Source: Bryoerythrophyllum caledonicum (taxonomy: Eukaryota > Streptophyta > Bryopsida > Pottiales > Pottiaceae). From it: DNA of 64,000 bases. A program made the position numbers and the translations under genes. Of this stretch, positions 22,732 to 35,800 are shown piece by piece. Every line of letters begins with the position of its first letter. The stretch's first letter is position 1. The notes beneath the pieces were generated by a model, which worked only from the letters and a program-made list of their open reading frames with translations, had not been told where the DNA came from and did not search any database. The stretch lies in the NCBI GenBank assembly GCA_963971425.1, contig OZ020520.1:28117535-28181534 (forward strand). The letters are read 5' to 3'.

Positions 22732-24384
22732 ATGAGGGCCAGTTTGAGACCTAGCGATCCTGCTGTGTCGCCAGCAATCGAGCGGGTGGTAAGACCTCGG
22801 CCTCGATCTCCCCCTACCCCCCAAACCCTCCTTTGCATGTTCCACATGTAAGGGCAGCCATGCGGGGCTGCGGTTGTCTTTTTCTGGTTTTTTCTTCCCG
22901 GCTTCTTGGACCTTTGATTTTCAGGGTTCATTCTTTCGCGTTTTCTTGTCGCCAGGATTGAGTGCCTGGGTTTCGATCTGTCGCAGTTTTGTGTCAGGGA
23001 TTGTGGAACTCCTGAGATGCTCATTGTAAAATTTTGACGAATGTGATGGATGCACCGCTGGCCAGGCAGGGAGTGATGGTTTTGAATTATTGTGCTGAGG
23101 GGGTTATGGTTTGGTGGCAACCTATTTCAGAACGCGGAGCTTTTCACGTTGACATACGGAGCCATTGTGCGCCAACTCCTCACGGATTATGAAGAGATTG
23201 AAGAGGTCAACAAGCAGCTGGACACTATGTACGCCTTCTCCTGGATCCTTTCTGAGTATCTTACAAATTTGTTATTTCTGCGGCTAGTCACGATGTTCTT
23301 TTGGATCGGCGCTGCCTTTTGAGGTGCTCGACTGCGAATTTGGAGAGTCTCATAGGATGTCGAGTTACTGTGCACGTCTGATCTTGGATGATGGCTTTTC
23401 AGGGGTTACAATATTGGTGCTCGTCTCATAGACGATTTCTTGGCGAAAGCCAACATCACAAAGTGCACTGACTTCAGAGACACAGCAGATGTTATTGCAA
23501 AGGTATGATACAACTCCTCCCTGACATATTGAGGCCATAGTTGCGATCAGGTTTTCCCAAGTGTCATTCAGTTCCTACTCGAGTGATTTATGTCGGGCTT
23601 ACTATCTGTGCAAAATTAGCACGTACATTCTTATGCCCCCAGGTAGACCGTGGTTGAACTCTTGTATTGTGTAGCACTATCTGATAAGTTTGTAAGCAAG
23701 CGACTGCTTGTGAATAAGTCTTTCATGTAGAACAATTGCTGAAATCAGTGTAGATTGTTATTGTAGAATAGGGAAGGATGTCACCATGGAATTTGACATG
23801 ACTATTACTTGTAATAGTCATGTCTGAATGTACTTCTGTGGTTCATCGGGTTTTCTGACGACAACATTGTTTGTATCATAAAGGTGGGGTTTAAAATGTT
23901 CCTAAATGTTACTGCCACGGTGGCCAACTGGAGTGCAGACAACATGGAGTGCAGCTTGATTCTGGAAGACAATCCTCTTGTCGATTTTGTTGAGCTTCCT
24001 GAGACCTGCCAGGGTTTAAGCTACTGCAACATTCTCTGTGGGGTGCTGCGTGGAGCTTTGGAGATGGTAAGCGTACCGTCCAATCGAAGTGCAAATGGTT
24101 TACAACGTCTGTCAGTAGTACACTTCTCGTTGATCTATTATACCTGTTCGTCAAGCTGACTACCAACAACCTCACTCTACATTCATTGGTACAAAAGTTG
24201 TCTGTGGTCCCACTATCTTTGAATTCGTTTTGTTGTAGATCTCTAATGTTTTTCTGGGCAGGTGTCGATGCGCACGGAGGTGAAGTTTGTGAAGGATATG
24301 TTGCGTGGAGACGATGTCTTTGAGATTAGGGTGAAGCTCCTCGAGCAAATGCCAGAGGAGTATCCTTACAAGAATGACGAGTAG
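22732..24384 (+). CDS. BET3: TRAPP complex subunit 3 (BET3/TRAPPC3)
   Basis: Five exons: 22732-22788, 23131-23228, 23403-23502, 23884-24066 and 24262-24384, giving 186 residues, the usual family length. Exon 2 starts NAELFTLTYGAIVRQLL, followed by GYNIGARLIDDFLAKANI across the second junction, then TDFRDTADVIAKVGFKMFL, LILEDNPLVDFVELPE, CGVLRGALEM and the C-terminus EEYPYKNDE, typical of plant BET3. The exon 2/3 junction splits an ATG (AT|G), which fixes that splice. BET3 is the core palmitoylated subunit of the TRAPP tethering complexes, which activate Ypt1/Rab1 (TRAPPIII) or Rab11-type GTPases (TRAPPII) at the Golgi. The conserved Cys in CTDFRDTAD is present. The start is chosen because the short upstream exon ends IERV before NAELF, as in plant orthologues. 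Intact. Confidence 0.95.
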
Positions 24385-26170
24385 TAGTAGCAGTAGTGTA
24401 AATGAATTAATGAATATTGTGTAGTACTGTAGCTCTTGCGGTTTGGATAGTGTAGTCGTCGAATTTAGGACGTTGAATGCAGGATCGGGAAACTGAACTG
24501 GAGCGAAGGTCCAAGTGAAATTTCTGCAGGTAGCTTAGTAACATCAATAATTGCGACTCCATTCTCACGGCGCACTTGTATCGCGTAGAAAATGTGGATC
24601 CTACAAGCATCTAGCACACGCGGTTATTTCACAACTCTGGAACGTTACATTCGCTTGGGTGAACGATCACACTTATTTTTCCAGATCTTAAGTTGATTGA
24701 ATCAGTGATTTTTACCTTCTGTTTTTTTTTCTTTTGAAGTGCTAGGCTGGGGACACAAATTTTCTGGAGACCAAAAATTTGGCGACACCATTTTCAGAGT
24801 TTTGTAGAAAAAATCTTTTCTGTGACCAGTCCTCTTTGACCAGCTTCGCTCTCACAAAATTGTACACCCAAGCGCGAAAGTCACCATAATTTTGCACCAT
24901 TTACTTCAAAATGTATTCTACAAAATATATTTCGACGAGTACATATTTGGTGTAAATTTTCAATATCATATGACGATACAAAACATGAAAAAGACCTAAA
25001 GTATGGTGTTTTTTACTACTTTAGGTTGCTTAAAATAATACTAAAAGCTTCCTATGATGGAACATTCAAAATTGTAATTTATATGATGCAATTTTGTAAC
25101 GTACTACAACATAAATTTAATTGGACGGCAAAATATTCATGTAAATGCCAATGCTCTCTAAATTACTGAACATTTCCAAGCCTTCAAATCACAATCTAAG
25201 AGCTTTTTAGTTCTCCGGTTGGCTTTCACTTTGCTTCATTTCCTTGCCTTTACTGGAGTTGTTGAAAACCCTACAAACGATATTGGGCAGTGTATTTAAA
25301 TTCTTGCATATTCAGATCCCTTATCATAGTGCTCATGCCAATATTTTCTCATGAATTTTACTGATAATCGTACTTATGCCACTCATTAAGCATTGACTTT
25401 GTTCAAAATCCAAAAGCTAATAAGAATATATTTGATAAAGACAATTTCAATTGATAGGAAAACACCATTACAAAGTGTACACCATTGTTCAAACACAATG
25501 CTTAAGACTAGGAAACTATAATCCCACTTCATTTCCAGAAATTTGAATAGAGTTTAAACCATTTTTACTCAGGACGCTCTCAAACACAATTTTCTCTATG
25601 GACGCAATAGTCAATTCTAAAAAAGCCCAATTATTTTCAAACACAGATGCTTAAATCCACTTTCATTTTCTCAAAGCAGATCAATACAGAATTGATCCAC
25701 ACTCCAGTGTGGTACTGAGGAGCAGGTGCAACCTACAAAAACTAAATCAATACACTTATAGATACAAATTCAGAATATATAACTTCAAAATGTGACAGGC
25801 ACATCTGCATCAATGCTACCTAATGAACGGCATCCTTGAAACCAAGACTATACAGAAGAAACTTGAAATTCTGCTCTACTCTATAGTTGGGACCAACTTT
25901 CTACACAAGCATGGCAAAGTGCATCACCCACTGAACAAACACTCTACGAGTGCTACACGATGGGCATTGGCTTCAGCACCCTCTACGAAGAAGCAGCTGA
26001 TCTTTGATTGTTTAGTCTCAAATTGACCTTGCTGGTGTAACAGACCATGATGCCACAGCCCATTGAATAAACATGAGCACCGCAAGACCTGCATAACCCG
26101 TGGTCCTTATTCTCAAACCCGACCTCCTTTTCGGACAGACAAACTAAGCTCCCAAAGCCTGAAGATTGCC
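24385..26170. other. Intergenic DNA between BET3 and the Rab5 gene
   Basis: Convergent genes end on both sides. After 24740 the sequence is AT-rich without coding features. No element with recognisable ends was found. Confidence 0.45.
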
Positions 26171-27683
26171 TCAGGCGCAACATGTAGACTTGGCAGGAGT
26201 GAGGCGGCTTGCCGATCTATCTGTAAGCGTCATCCCCGCTGCCTGTGCGGGTTGCGCCTTCGGTAGCTTCCTCGCTGCACACACCACCACATGTCAGGTC
26301 TCAAGATGGATCACAGGATCATAACCTCATTCTGGCTTTGCATGGAAAAAACTAGCTGACATGCAGATATGCCATCAATCTTTAAAACGTCAGCAGCTCA
26401 GAGAACAGCATACTTGGCGTTCTCCAAAGAAAAGAAAGCAAACAGAATTGAAAAGAGAAGCAAGAAAAAGGCTTACCAATTTCGTAAAATAACTCATTCA
26501 CATTCTGAGCAGTTTTGGCGGACGTTTCCATGAAAAACAAACCGTTCTCCTCAGCATAAGCTTGACCCTCCTGTAGACACAACGCAGTATTAAAGACTCG
26601 ATCATTATCGTCCAAGACCTGCTCCAAAGTATCGAGAAAAAGAGAATTCCTACATGCAAAGAAAGGCGGAAAAAGGGTAAGTAACAAACCTCTGCTTCGA
26701 TTTTCTTCTTAGAAGCAAGATCGGCCTTATTTCCAGCGAGTGCCATCACCAAGTTGGGGTTGCCTGTGCAGTCAACAAATAGCCAAGTGTGAGTACCCAA
26801 AACAGTATCGGCACTCGATCAGTTACAAAATCCACTCAAGACCCCATACACCTTATGACACCAATTCATAATCAACAGATGCCAAATATTCCATAAAATT
26901 CTAGTAAAACGGTGAGGATTAGAACAGAATCGAGTACCTTGTCTTTGAAGCTCTTGGACCCATTTCTTCGCTCTCCCAAAAGAATCCTAAACCCAAAAAG
27001 AAGGGGGCGCAAATGAGCATGAACCGTACCGACAATCCTAAGACCACAACCGCAATCAAGACGCGTACTACCATCCCGATCACTCTACAAAAAAGGCATA
27101 GAGCTGCACCTATTCAGCAAGAGAATCCAAAAAGTAACGACCACGACCGAACTAGACACACGACACATGGGCTGGAGACAACACATACGGAGTTGGTAAT
27201 GTCGTAGACAATGATAGCCGCGGCAGCGCCCCTGTAATACATCGGGGCGAGGCTGTGGTATCTTTCTTGCCCAGCTGTGTCCCATATCTCAAACTTCACT
27301 GTAGTCTCGTTGACTGCTAATGTCTGCGTGAGAAACGCGGCTCCAATTGTAGACTCCTGCACAAAACGCAGATGGCATCGAAGAGCCGATCAATATCCCC
27401 GCAGAACAAACCCTCCGATGGAATCAAGAAAGAGAGGCAAACCTGGTAATCGAAAAACTGGCCCTTGACAAAGCGGAGAGCCAAACTGGATTTGCCAGCT
27501 CCCATGTCGCCGAGCAAAACCTGGAGAAAAAGAAGAAAACCTTAGGTCACAAAAACGCTCTCGGTAGCCCTAACACAGAAAAGAATGAACAGGGGGAGAC
27601 GGGATGCAAGGAAGGGCGGGGCAGAGAAGGCGAGAAGGGCTCACAAGCTTGGCCTGCAGATGGTTGGCCCCGGTGGTAGCCAT
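26171..27683 (-). CDS. RABF2: Rab5-family small GTPase (RABF2/ARA7 type)
   Basis: Seven exons: 27683-27645, 27520-27443, 27356-27189, 26986-26938, 26763-26690, 26570-26477 and 26274-26171, giving 201 residues. The motifs are complete: P-loop [11 protein letters not shown], switch [32 protein letters not shown] (guanine specificity) and METSAKT (SAK loop). The tail ends STCCA, with two cysteines for geranylgeranylation, as in canonical ARA7/RHA1 and unlike the N-myristoylated ARA6 branch. The switch I Thr lies in [12 protein letters not shown]. Rab5 proteins switch between GTP and GDP on endosomes and drive homotypic fusion and vacuolar traffic. All junctions keep phase and no damage is seen. 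The upstream region is very GC-rich. Confidence 0.95.
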
Positions 27684-30600
27684 GGCGGAGGAGCCAAATT
27701 CGGCGCGAGGGAGGGAGGCAACGGTGGCACGCAGGGTCTCGGAAGAGATGGCGAGGCAAGGAGAATTGGCGGCTATGCGGATGGGGGCGAGAGAGAGAGA
27801 GAGATGGCGGGGGCGGGGGCGGGGGCGGGGGCGGAGGCGACGGGGTTTCACGAGGCGACGTACGACGGTGGCGAAGAGAGTGGCGCTGAGAGAGAGACGA
27901 AGACGGAGACGAAGACGCACGCGGGGGAGGCGACAATAATAACAAGTTGAAGCGGAGGGAGAAAGCAAGTTTGGCACGACCAGCGTGCGCGCGCGGGCGG
28001 GCGGGCCAGGCAGCGCCCGGGCGTCCACAGAAGTAACCCACGACGAGCCGAGCCGAGGTGTCGCTGCCTGCCTGCGTCCCTGGAACCTGCTTGGAACCCG
28101 CCTCTCGCAGCGCCTCGGACCGCCCGCGACCCTCGCGCTCCGCGGCCATGGGGCCTCCATCCCCCGTTCCCGTTTCCACTCTCCTGCCCTGCGCGTTGGT
28201 CGGTTTCGTACCTAAGGTAAGCCCCCTTAAAACCGACAAGTTAAGGGATGTGCATATTTGGAGAGAGGATGTATTTATACTATTATTTTTCAGTGATAGC
28301 CAATAGAATTACAATTCCAATCCAAGTGATTTCATATTTTTTCAATGAAAACTACATTAGTTATGAATTTTCAAACTGTGCGGCCATGTTTAGTGGGTGG
28401 CCAACAGTAGGTACCTCCATAACCAACGACCAAAAGTAAGGGTCTTGACTAATAGCAAACCTCCATTTGGAGCTGAGTTGGTGGTGATGGGATGAAAGAG
28501 GGTTGGGTATACCTCAATTTTATAGGTGTTGGCTATGGGTTTTTGTTGGTTATGGGGGGGGGGGCTTACCTTAATTCTTTCACCCTGGAGAATGTCCAAA
28601 ATTTTTGGAAAATTCACGAGATTTGTCTAGGTGATACCCATGTAAGATCTAGGTGATATCCATTGTGTCGAAACCATTATGATTTGGAAAAGTAAATAAC
28701 TTGGTTAGGAGGTGCTGTAATTGACCGATGCAAATTCTTCTTCTCTAGAGTGGTGAGTATTAAAGTAACATAGGCCTTTTGACGAGTGTGATTACGAGTT
28801 TGTTGGAGGTGGTTCTTATGTCACTAAGACCATGATAGCACATACTACCCTCTCTACCTTCTTGAACAGATTGATCTATGTAACCAAGAAATGTAGCTAG
28901 GAAGGACGCAACATGTAGGTGTGAAAGTGCGTGATATTTTGTGTTGTAGTTTGTTCAGCTATGATCTCAAATCTATCAATTGGGAGGGATTCTTCCGTTG
29001 CAAATTTGTTAGAACAATCCTACAGTCCACGTTCTGAGAATAAAGTGCCTAACATTGTACAGTACATGTAGAACCATATTTAGTGATTTTATCATTGTTG
29101 TAGATATAAATTCCTTGAATTGAAGTGTTGCCTTGAAAGAAAAGGTTATAAATTTTTAGATTGTCATGTTACATTAAAATATGAATTCAAAAATAAATTG
29201 TATTTTATTAATACAATTTCACTTCTATTATATTTTAAACTATTATTTACAAATTCGTTTATAGGTCTTATTTACTTTTTAAATATTATTCTATTTTATT
29301 TATTAAATTTTAATTGAATTTGATATGTAGGTCTTTTCTCTTTTAGTTTTTTTTTTTTTTTTCCTTTAACCAATTTTCTAAAACTTTCCTTGATTCTAGG
29401 TTCAATTTTCTTCAATCAAGTTAAATTTAATTTACTTCTTTACAATAATTCAAAATTGCTTATTCTTATGCAATGAGTAAGGAAGAAAACAAGTACTCCT
29501 ATTTCCAATTTCAACCATAGGATCTCAATTACAACTTGATAAGTAACATACTCACAAAATTTCATAAACTTTGACTACATGGGTTAAAAGACTGTAGTGT
29601 CCAATGCAGAGAAACTTGATTTTCTTTCCTAGGTTGAGTGGATCAATAGTCTTTGACTACACTTGGTATTGAAGTTTTGCATTACACAATATGTGGTGTA
29701 AACCTTTTTTTTACCATTTGAATTATCATTCTAAAACATATTAAGTTCATAAAAATATAATACATGAATTGGCAATTTTTGAATCTCCACCCCTTGCATA
29801 ATTGTTTTGGATATGCCACACCCCTTCTCTACTTCCAAAAAAGTGGTGTACAATGAGTTAATATCATGCTTAATCCTCCTATCATTGAATATCTCACATT
29901 TAGTAGTGTGTCCTAGCAAAAGTTTTTGGAGTTGCCCATCGTGACTTCACTAATGCAATTTTCCTTAAGATGGCATAATTGTTTTTCCATAGGCTCCGAT
30001 GAGAACAAAAATTATATTCCTCTGTACCTCTTGTATTCTTGCATCTTTGTACAAGATTTTAAGAGTTGTAAATATAAATTGCAACCTTAGGAGCATGCCT
30101 GAGATTTGCAAAAGCCTACCTCTGGACTTTTGTCATTTAAAGGTTAGGTTTAGTATAAACATGGAAATAAAACATTTAAGGGGCTTTAAAGCAGAGACTC
30201 AAGTTAATGTTTTAAATGTTAATGTCTTTATCTTGTTAATTCTTGTTTTACTTACTAAATTTTCCTTAACTTCTTTGATTGAGGTTACTTAGGATCAAAT
30301 GTTATGGAATTTCTATATACTTATACTGGTACATAATACACCGGTACATAATACAACAGGGACACGATGCCAACATGGTAATTTTGTGTGGCATGCCATT
30401 CTTTCCTTCCCGACCTTTGCTATATACATGGGGATAGGGTTATTTAACCCCCTATGGTACCAAGGAAAGTGTGGCTTCCCCTTTCTAGTTTGCATTGCGT
30501 TTTCTGGCACCTTTAACGGGTTAAGCAAACCAGGCAGACAGGCAATGACCATTGACGTCACACCTGGTCCACATTTTGGTACTAAAAAATTGAGTTCTTC

Positions 30601-30740
30601 ACAATTGCTGAAGTCCTGTAACTATTGCTATACTGCTAAAACTCTAGACTAAAAGAAGACTGCACTGCGTTCACGTTGGTCAGTTTCTGTTATCAAATGA
30701 AAAATTAGTTGCATTACCTACAGGTCAGCTCTTACAAGAG
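27684..30740. other. Rab5 promoter side and AT-rich intergenic DNA
   Basis: 27684-28240 is GC-rich with GGGGGC and GAGA repeats (about 27780-27840), probably the Rab5 5' leader and promoter. Long ORFs there on both strands are Arg/Pro-rich artefacts. From 28240 to 30740 the DNA is AT-rich, with a 10-G run near 28555 and a T tract near 29350. No gene was recognised. Confidence 0.45.
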
Positions 30741-32838
30741 TTACTCACCGAGATTGTGACAGTCCAAGTCGCTATTCACCCCCGATGATGTCAAGAGGTT
30801 ACCCAAGTTGGCATCCAGCTGGTTGAGCCTCCTCTGAAATTGATCAAATATGTCGGTAGATTGTAGTTGAAAGCTGTGCGCTTGATTGTGGAGATGTTCA
30901 GTCCCTTGTGCGTCATCCTGGATATAAAATTCTATTAATAACTTACATGCTGGACTGTCGGTAACAAATCAGACAACGTCGACACTTGAAGATAAGTGGC
31001 ACTTCTGTGTGTGACTGAAAAACTTCTATAAGTCCATGATCTACGACTGAAGGTAATTCTATTGAGGCCAAATGAAATTGCACAAGCACTTCAGCTAGAT
31101 AATCACAATGCGTGGATCATTGACCTGCCCTCTGTTGTTAATAGACAAGCTTAAAACTGCCATATGGACACATAAGACTTTGCAACCAGTGAAGCTGATC
31201 TTGGACTTTCGCAAGTTCAGCAGCACCACAGTAGTAGTTTTCGACTTATTTACAGTTGACTTGGAGAAGATAAAGGTGAGGGAAACCTTGACCAACTGTA
31301 GTAGCAACAAGCCATTCTCTGAGGTGGAAAGCTCCTTCTCATCCTCAAATTCTTCCAGTAAAGCTCTGGAAGCACGAAAAATATTTAGCATCTCTTCGAG
31401 ATTAAACCAGTGTTTACGCAAATGAGGAACAATGATCTAGCACCACGCTTTCTGTAACTCATGAAAATATCGTAAACAACACGAATGATTTAGCATACTT
31501 CGATAAAAACTCTCATTCTAAATGTTTATCATTGATACAAATCCCCAGTGCAACCAAATATAAAGCTCGCTAACAAACTTGCACGAGTAAGTTGATTACC
31601 AAGGTACATTTCTGAGATGGAAAATGCAAAATATAGGCCTGCAAGATCAGTCTCACCGAGTACGAGAGTTCTTGCGTCATCGATAAAGGACAAGAGGTAT
31701 TAACACTAAAAGATGATAGCAAAGGGCTGACCTGAGATTAGTGCAGTCCTTGTCGTAACGAATCCGTAAATATTCCTCCATCATAACCCACACATGTCTC
31801 ACTGTTGCATCAAATTTTGCTCCCCATCGTACAGCCTCGTTCTGTAACAAGACAACAACCCGGCCTGCAACAACAAAAACACACGAAGACAAATTTACAA
31901 CCCAACTTGCCGAACATGCAGCCAGCCTTAACAGTTATGCTCTGATCTCATATCAGCCCACCCGCACAATGGATATGATAATCAAATAGCTAACACAAGA
32001 TATCTCACATGAATACCATCAAGAACTCAAAACTATGATAGAAAGATAAATCATTCTGATATGTTGGTGGCCAGAAAAGAAAAAGGTTGGAAGAGTCTAA
32101 GCTCACCCATCTTGCTGGCTAGAAACTGTTCTCTGGACAACTCGCAATGAGAATAATGACCAAAGCAGTACAGCTTGTAGCCTTCCCAGAAATCTTGAGC
32201 TCTGTTTCAAATACATACAACTCAATCCCAACGGTATCCTGCTAGGGAACTTCTCAAAGCTCTCGATAGAAATATCACAGAAACGCGAATTCCTTTGGAA
32301 CTGGCATTCTTCATGAATAAGATGAAAGCAATGAACGCCAGATTCACAGAAGAACAAGTCGCCAACCTGAAACGGATATCATCAAGAATGTTCTTCACTT
32401 CCTCTGAGCAGTGACAATAATCAACCAAACCAGCTGATTTCGCTTGCGAACTCCTCGGCGTACTAGAAGCTTCCTTGCCAACAGAACACTCCTGAACACT
32501 AAAATTATCTCTACCTGCGAAATATAGCAGCTCCCAATCAGACGATATCTGTTGAAATAAGAAACAAATTAACAGAGACCACAGTACGCTTTCTTGCGAG
32601 CGCTGTTCTGAAGGCTATGAGTTCAGCTGCACTCATTACTAAAAGAAAGGCTTAGATACTAGGCAGGAGTGAACGTATTCCAGAAAACGACACTTTGGCA
32701 CTTATTGCTTCTAAGTGGTCAAGAGCCAAAACCTCACCTACACTTTCTTTCCGAAGATGTGTGGTGTAGAGACCCGCCTTACGGTTGGCGCTGAGAATAG
32801 CTACAAACTCCTGCGCCGGCTTATACGAACCTGGAGAA
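30741..32838 (-). other. C-terminal extension of the ZGRF1-like protein (unrecognised, about 253 aa)
   Basis: Six exons after the last helicase motif join in phase with it and with each other: SPGSYKPAQEFVAILSANRK..., SSDWELLYFAGRDNFS..., AQDFWEGYKLYCFGHYSHC, VRHVWVMMEEYLRIRYDKD, ALLEEFEDEKELSTSENG and FQRRLNQLDANLGNLLTSS, ending NLGE-stop at 30741. It looks alpha-helical. I do not recognise the family. The alternative is a separate small gene whose first exon lies between 33125 and 32838. The phase match (AG|T) favours fusion but would occur by chance one time in three. Confidence 0.55.
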
Positions 32839-35800
32839 CTACAACAGCCAACACAACGACATGATTTTAAAAGAAGCCGAGTATCATGCTCAGCGAAGTA
32901 CCAGTGCTTCCTAAAATTCACAAGTTTACTTTCTCTCCTAAACCAACACTTAAGATGCTAGAGATCTTAACTTCTAATAGAGCTCAAACAGATTGAAGTC
33001 ACTAGCAGGTGAATCATGTACTCCTTTATAGAACCCACGAAGATTAAGTTTTATAAACCGTCTTATGCCAACTTGCGGAGGGTGCAGGACATCACTTCAT
33101 ATTGTAATAATTTGTCGCTCTTACCTTCTGACGCTGGACAACAACTTCTTCCAACAGATATTATTATGAAGGTTTTCCGCCTTTCCAATGATAATGAGAT
33201 GATGACAAGCTCTGGTCAGAGCTACATTCAGACGATTGGAGCTTGTTACAAAACCGAGTCCATTTGTACGGCAGCAAGACCTGCGGTGCCTCCAGAGCAG
33301 GACATTATAGACATTATAGTAATTCTATTGATTAGTACATACTCGAAAAGTTCAGAGGCAAGATACTAAAGGAAATCTAGAGAAAATATTACATGTTTTG
33401 CTGACTAAACATAGGCTTTGAATTGATCCTGACTGAGCTATTAGAAACATCAAAAGCTAAGGAGCAGGGACAAAGTGGGAAGACAGCCAGCCCAGCTTTT
33501 TCTTACTCACAGAAGGATTATGCTTTTCTCCATTCCCTGGAAAGCGTCTACTGTAGATACTTGCACTTCTGCAAATGCATTATTTTCATGAATCATCTTA
33601 AATGCATTTGAAAGAGCAGCAGTATCTCTTGGACATATTTGACGAAGTGTCTGCTGCACCAACATTGCCTGCGAGTAAGAAGCACATCTCAGAAACAGTC
33701 GTGCGTTGCTGCCAATGATAAAGTCCGCTCTGTTCTGGCAACCAATCACAAACTTCCATCTTGCAGGTTGAACAAATATGAAGCTGACTCATCACACTAT
33801 TGCATACCCGACTCGTGTATCCAACAGAAATTGTTAGTACAAACAGTTGACACACACCGCTTATGGACTCAGCATCACACCTTCGTATTCACTCTGAATA
33901 AAGTCTTAAAAGATATGCAATATTCAAAATTTTAGGTTTAGGGATTAAGTTTGCACCTGAGATTTGTAGAAAACAATGACACCGATTTGCACGCCAGGTA
34001 TCCCTTGAGAAACCAAATAGGTGATTATTTGAGAAACCAATTCAGCCTCATATTCATTCTTGAAGCCCAAGCCATCCTTCTTTTCGAATCCATTTCTCCC
34101 AGTGTCACAAAATAGCAGAGGTGGGAGTCCTTGTACAAGCGGTGGCCGATCAACATCCCTGGAATTCATGATCTGGCCATCAGTCTCTTGGTATTAAGCA
34201 CGTCAATGGAGGAAAGCACGTCTCATATCAACGTGCACCCAAAATTAGATAAATTAGGTGCGGTGGAACGATCCCCATGCACCTGAAAAAGGAGACTCTC
34301 TCCAGGACATTGAAGGTCTCTCACTGCAAGTTTTAGAATTTGATAGCTGACATAACTAGTTCGTGAACATGTTTTTGATTTACAGATGTATTACAATTAG
34401 TTGGCTGAGATAATAAGATAATCGTCAGATATTCAATTACCGGAATGTCTTTGCTAAAAAGCTAATAGCAGAATGAATACATCTCTCTCCGAAAAATAAC
34501 ATAAGCATAAGATATCGCAGCGTACCTACAACCATTAATTAGCTTGTCTTCGTAAAACAGGCTGTTTGGTACAGCAGTCAATCTGATTGATGGACCGGAA
34601 AAAAACAAGACAAAACGAGACCAATTTTTTTGTCAGTACATGAATGTGACGGGTGCCACATGGGGCTATTCCAGCCCTTCATAATTATCTAACAAAGTCA
34701 ATCTAGAACCGATAGAAGTGCCCACGGCAATCAAATCCTGATATTGACAAAATAGTGTGTTGCTGCTGCTATGAGTGAGCAGAGCCCACATCTGTGTGTC
34801 AGGGCAGCTGAGTAATCGGAAGCCTGCTGTTCCAACTCAGTTTGACTAATGACTACAAGCACAAAAGCAAATTAAAAATAAAATAAAATCTGGAACTAAC
34901 GCTACACTAAACTTCAGACACAATGAACTGATTGGGGTCAGTTTAATAAAACACTAAATTAGGTACCTTGGATGACAGCGATACTGAGTCCGTAGAAGGA
35001 TCGGTTTGTATGCTTTTGCCAATCGGACAAACAACGCTCTGATATAGATACAAACCTCACACATGTTACAGGTCTAATTGACTAAAAAACATTTGATTTG
35101 TGTTAGCAATGAGTTAGTAGGACTCAAATCCAGCTACGTATACATTTGTAATGACTTATTTATGATGTCAAACTATACAAGCATTCCATGTGTGAATCAT
35201 CATGCTTACATTAACCCTTTGATTAAACAATTCATCATAAAATGACATGGCTTTGCACCTTCGTAAGTCTGATGGCATTTTTCTTGGTTCACCATCATGT
35301 CCGTAGTGCAGAGTTTGCGTGATAGCATCATCGAGGGGAATGTTTCCTGTGGCGCTGCTTAGCTCATCTTCCCACTCGGCACCAACATGAGAAAGGGTTG
35401 GTGGAAGTTGAGCAGGATCTCCCACTGCAATAAGTCTGAAAAGAACCTTGTTAATCGTAAGTTTGAAATTCAGGAATTCCAACTCCTAAGAGGACTACTG
35501 AACAGCAGGAAATGATACTGCTATGGACGGTGTGGAGAAAGTCTTACTTCGTACATCCTCCGAGAGGCAATAGACTAAGTGGCTCAGGCATTTGAGAACA
35601 TTCGTCTAGAATGCAGATCTGTCAGAAGCCACATCACAAAATCAGGAACATAGGAACAAAACTCTCTTCCTACATCTTGACGCCCAATAAAGTGAATTGG
35701 CTGTAACCAGATACGGTCAAATTTGAGATCAGCACAGGCTTAGCTGTCGTGTATTTCAGTTTCTTATAAGGCAATGGTGTTCGAACCCAGGTCTACAGCA

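Noticed and set aside
27547-28239. Long Arg/Pro/Ser-rich ORFs on both strands upstream of the Rab5 gene
   Set aside because: They arise from GC-rich promoter/leader DNA with few stop codons, have no domain, and one overlaps the Rab5 first exon in another frame.
32652-32921. Resemblance of YKPAQEFVAI...GLYTTHLRKES to a D-aminoacylase-type motif
   Set aside because: Only a few residues match, metal ligands are absent, and the segment splices in phase with the helicase gene.
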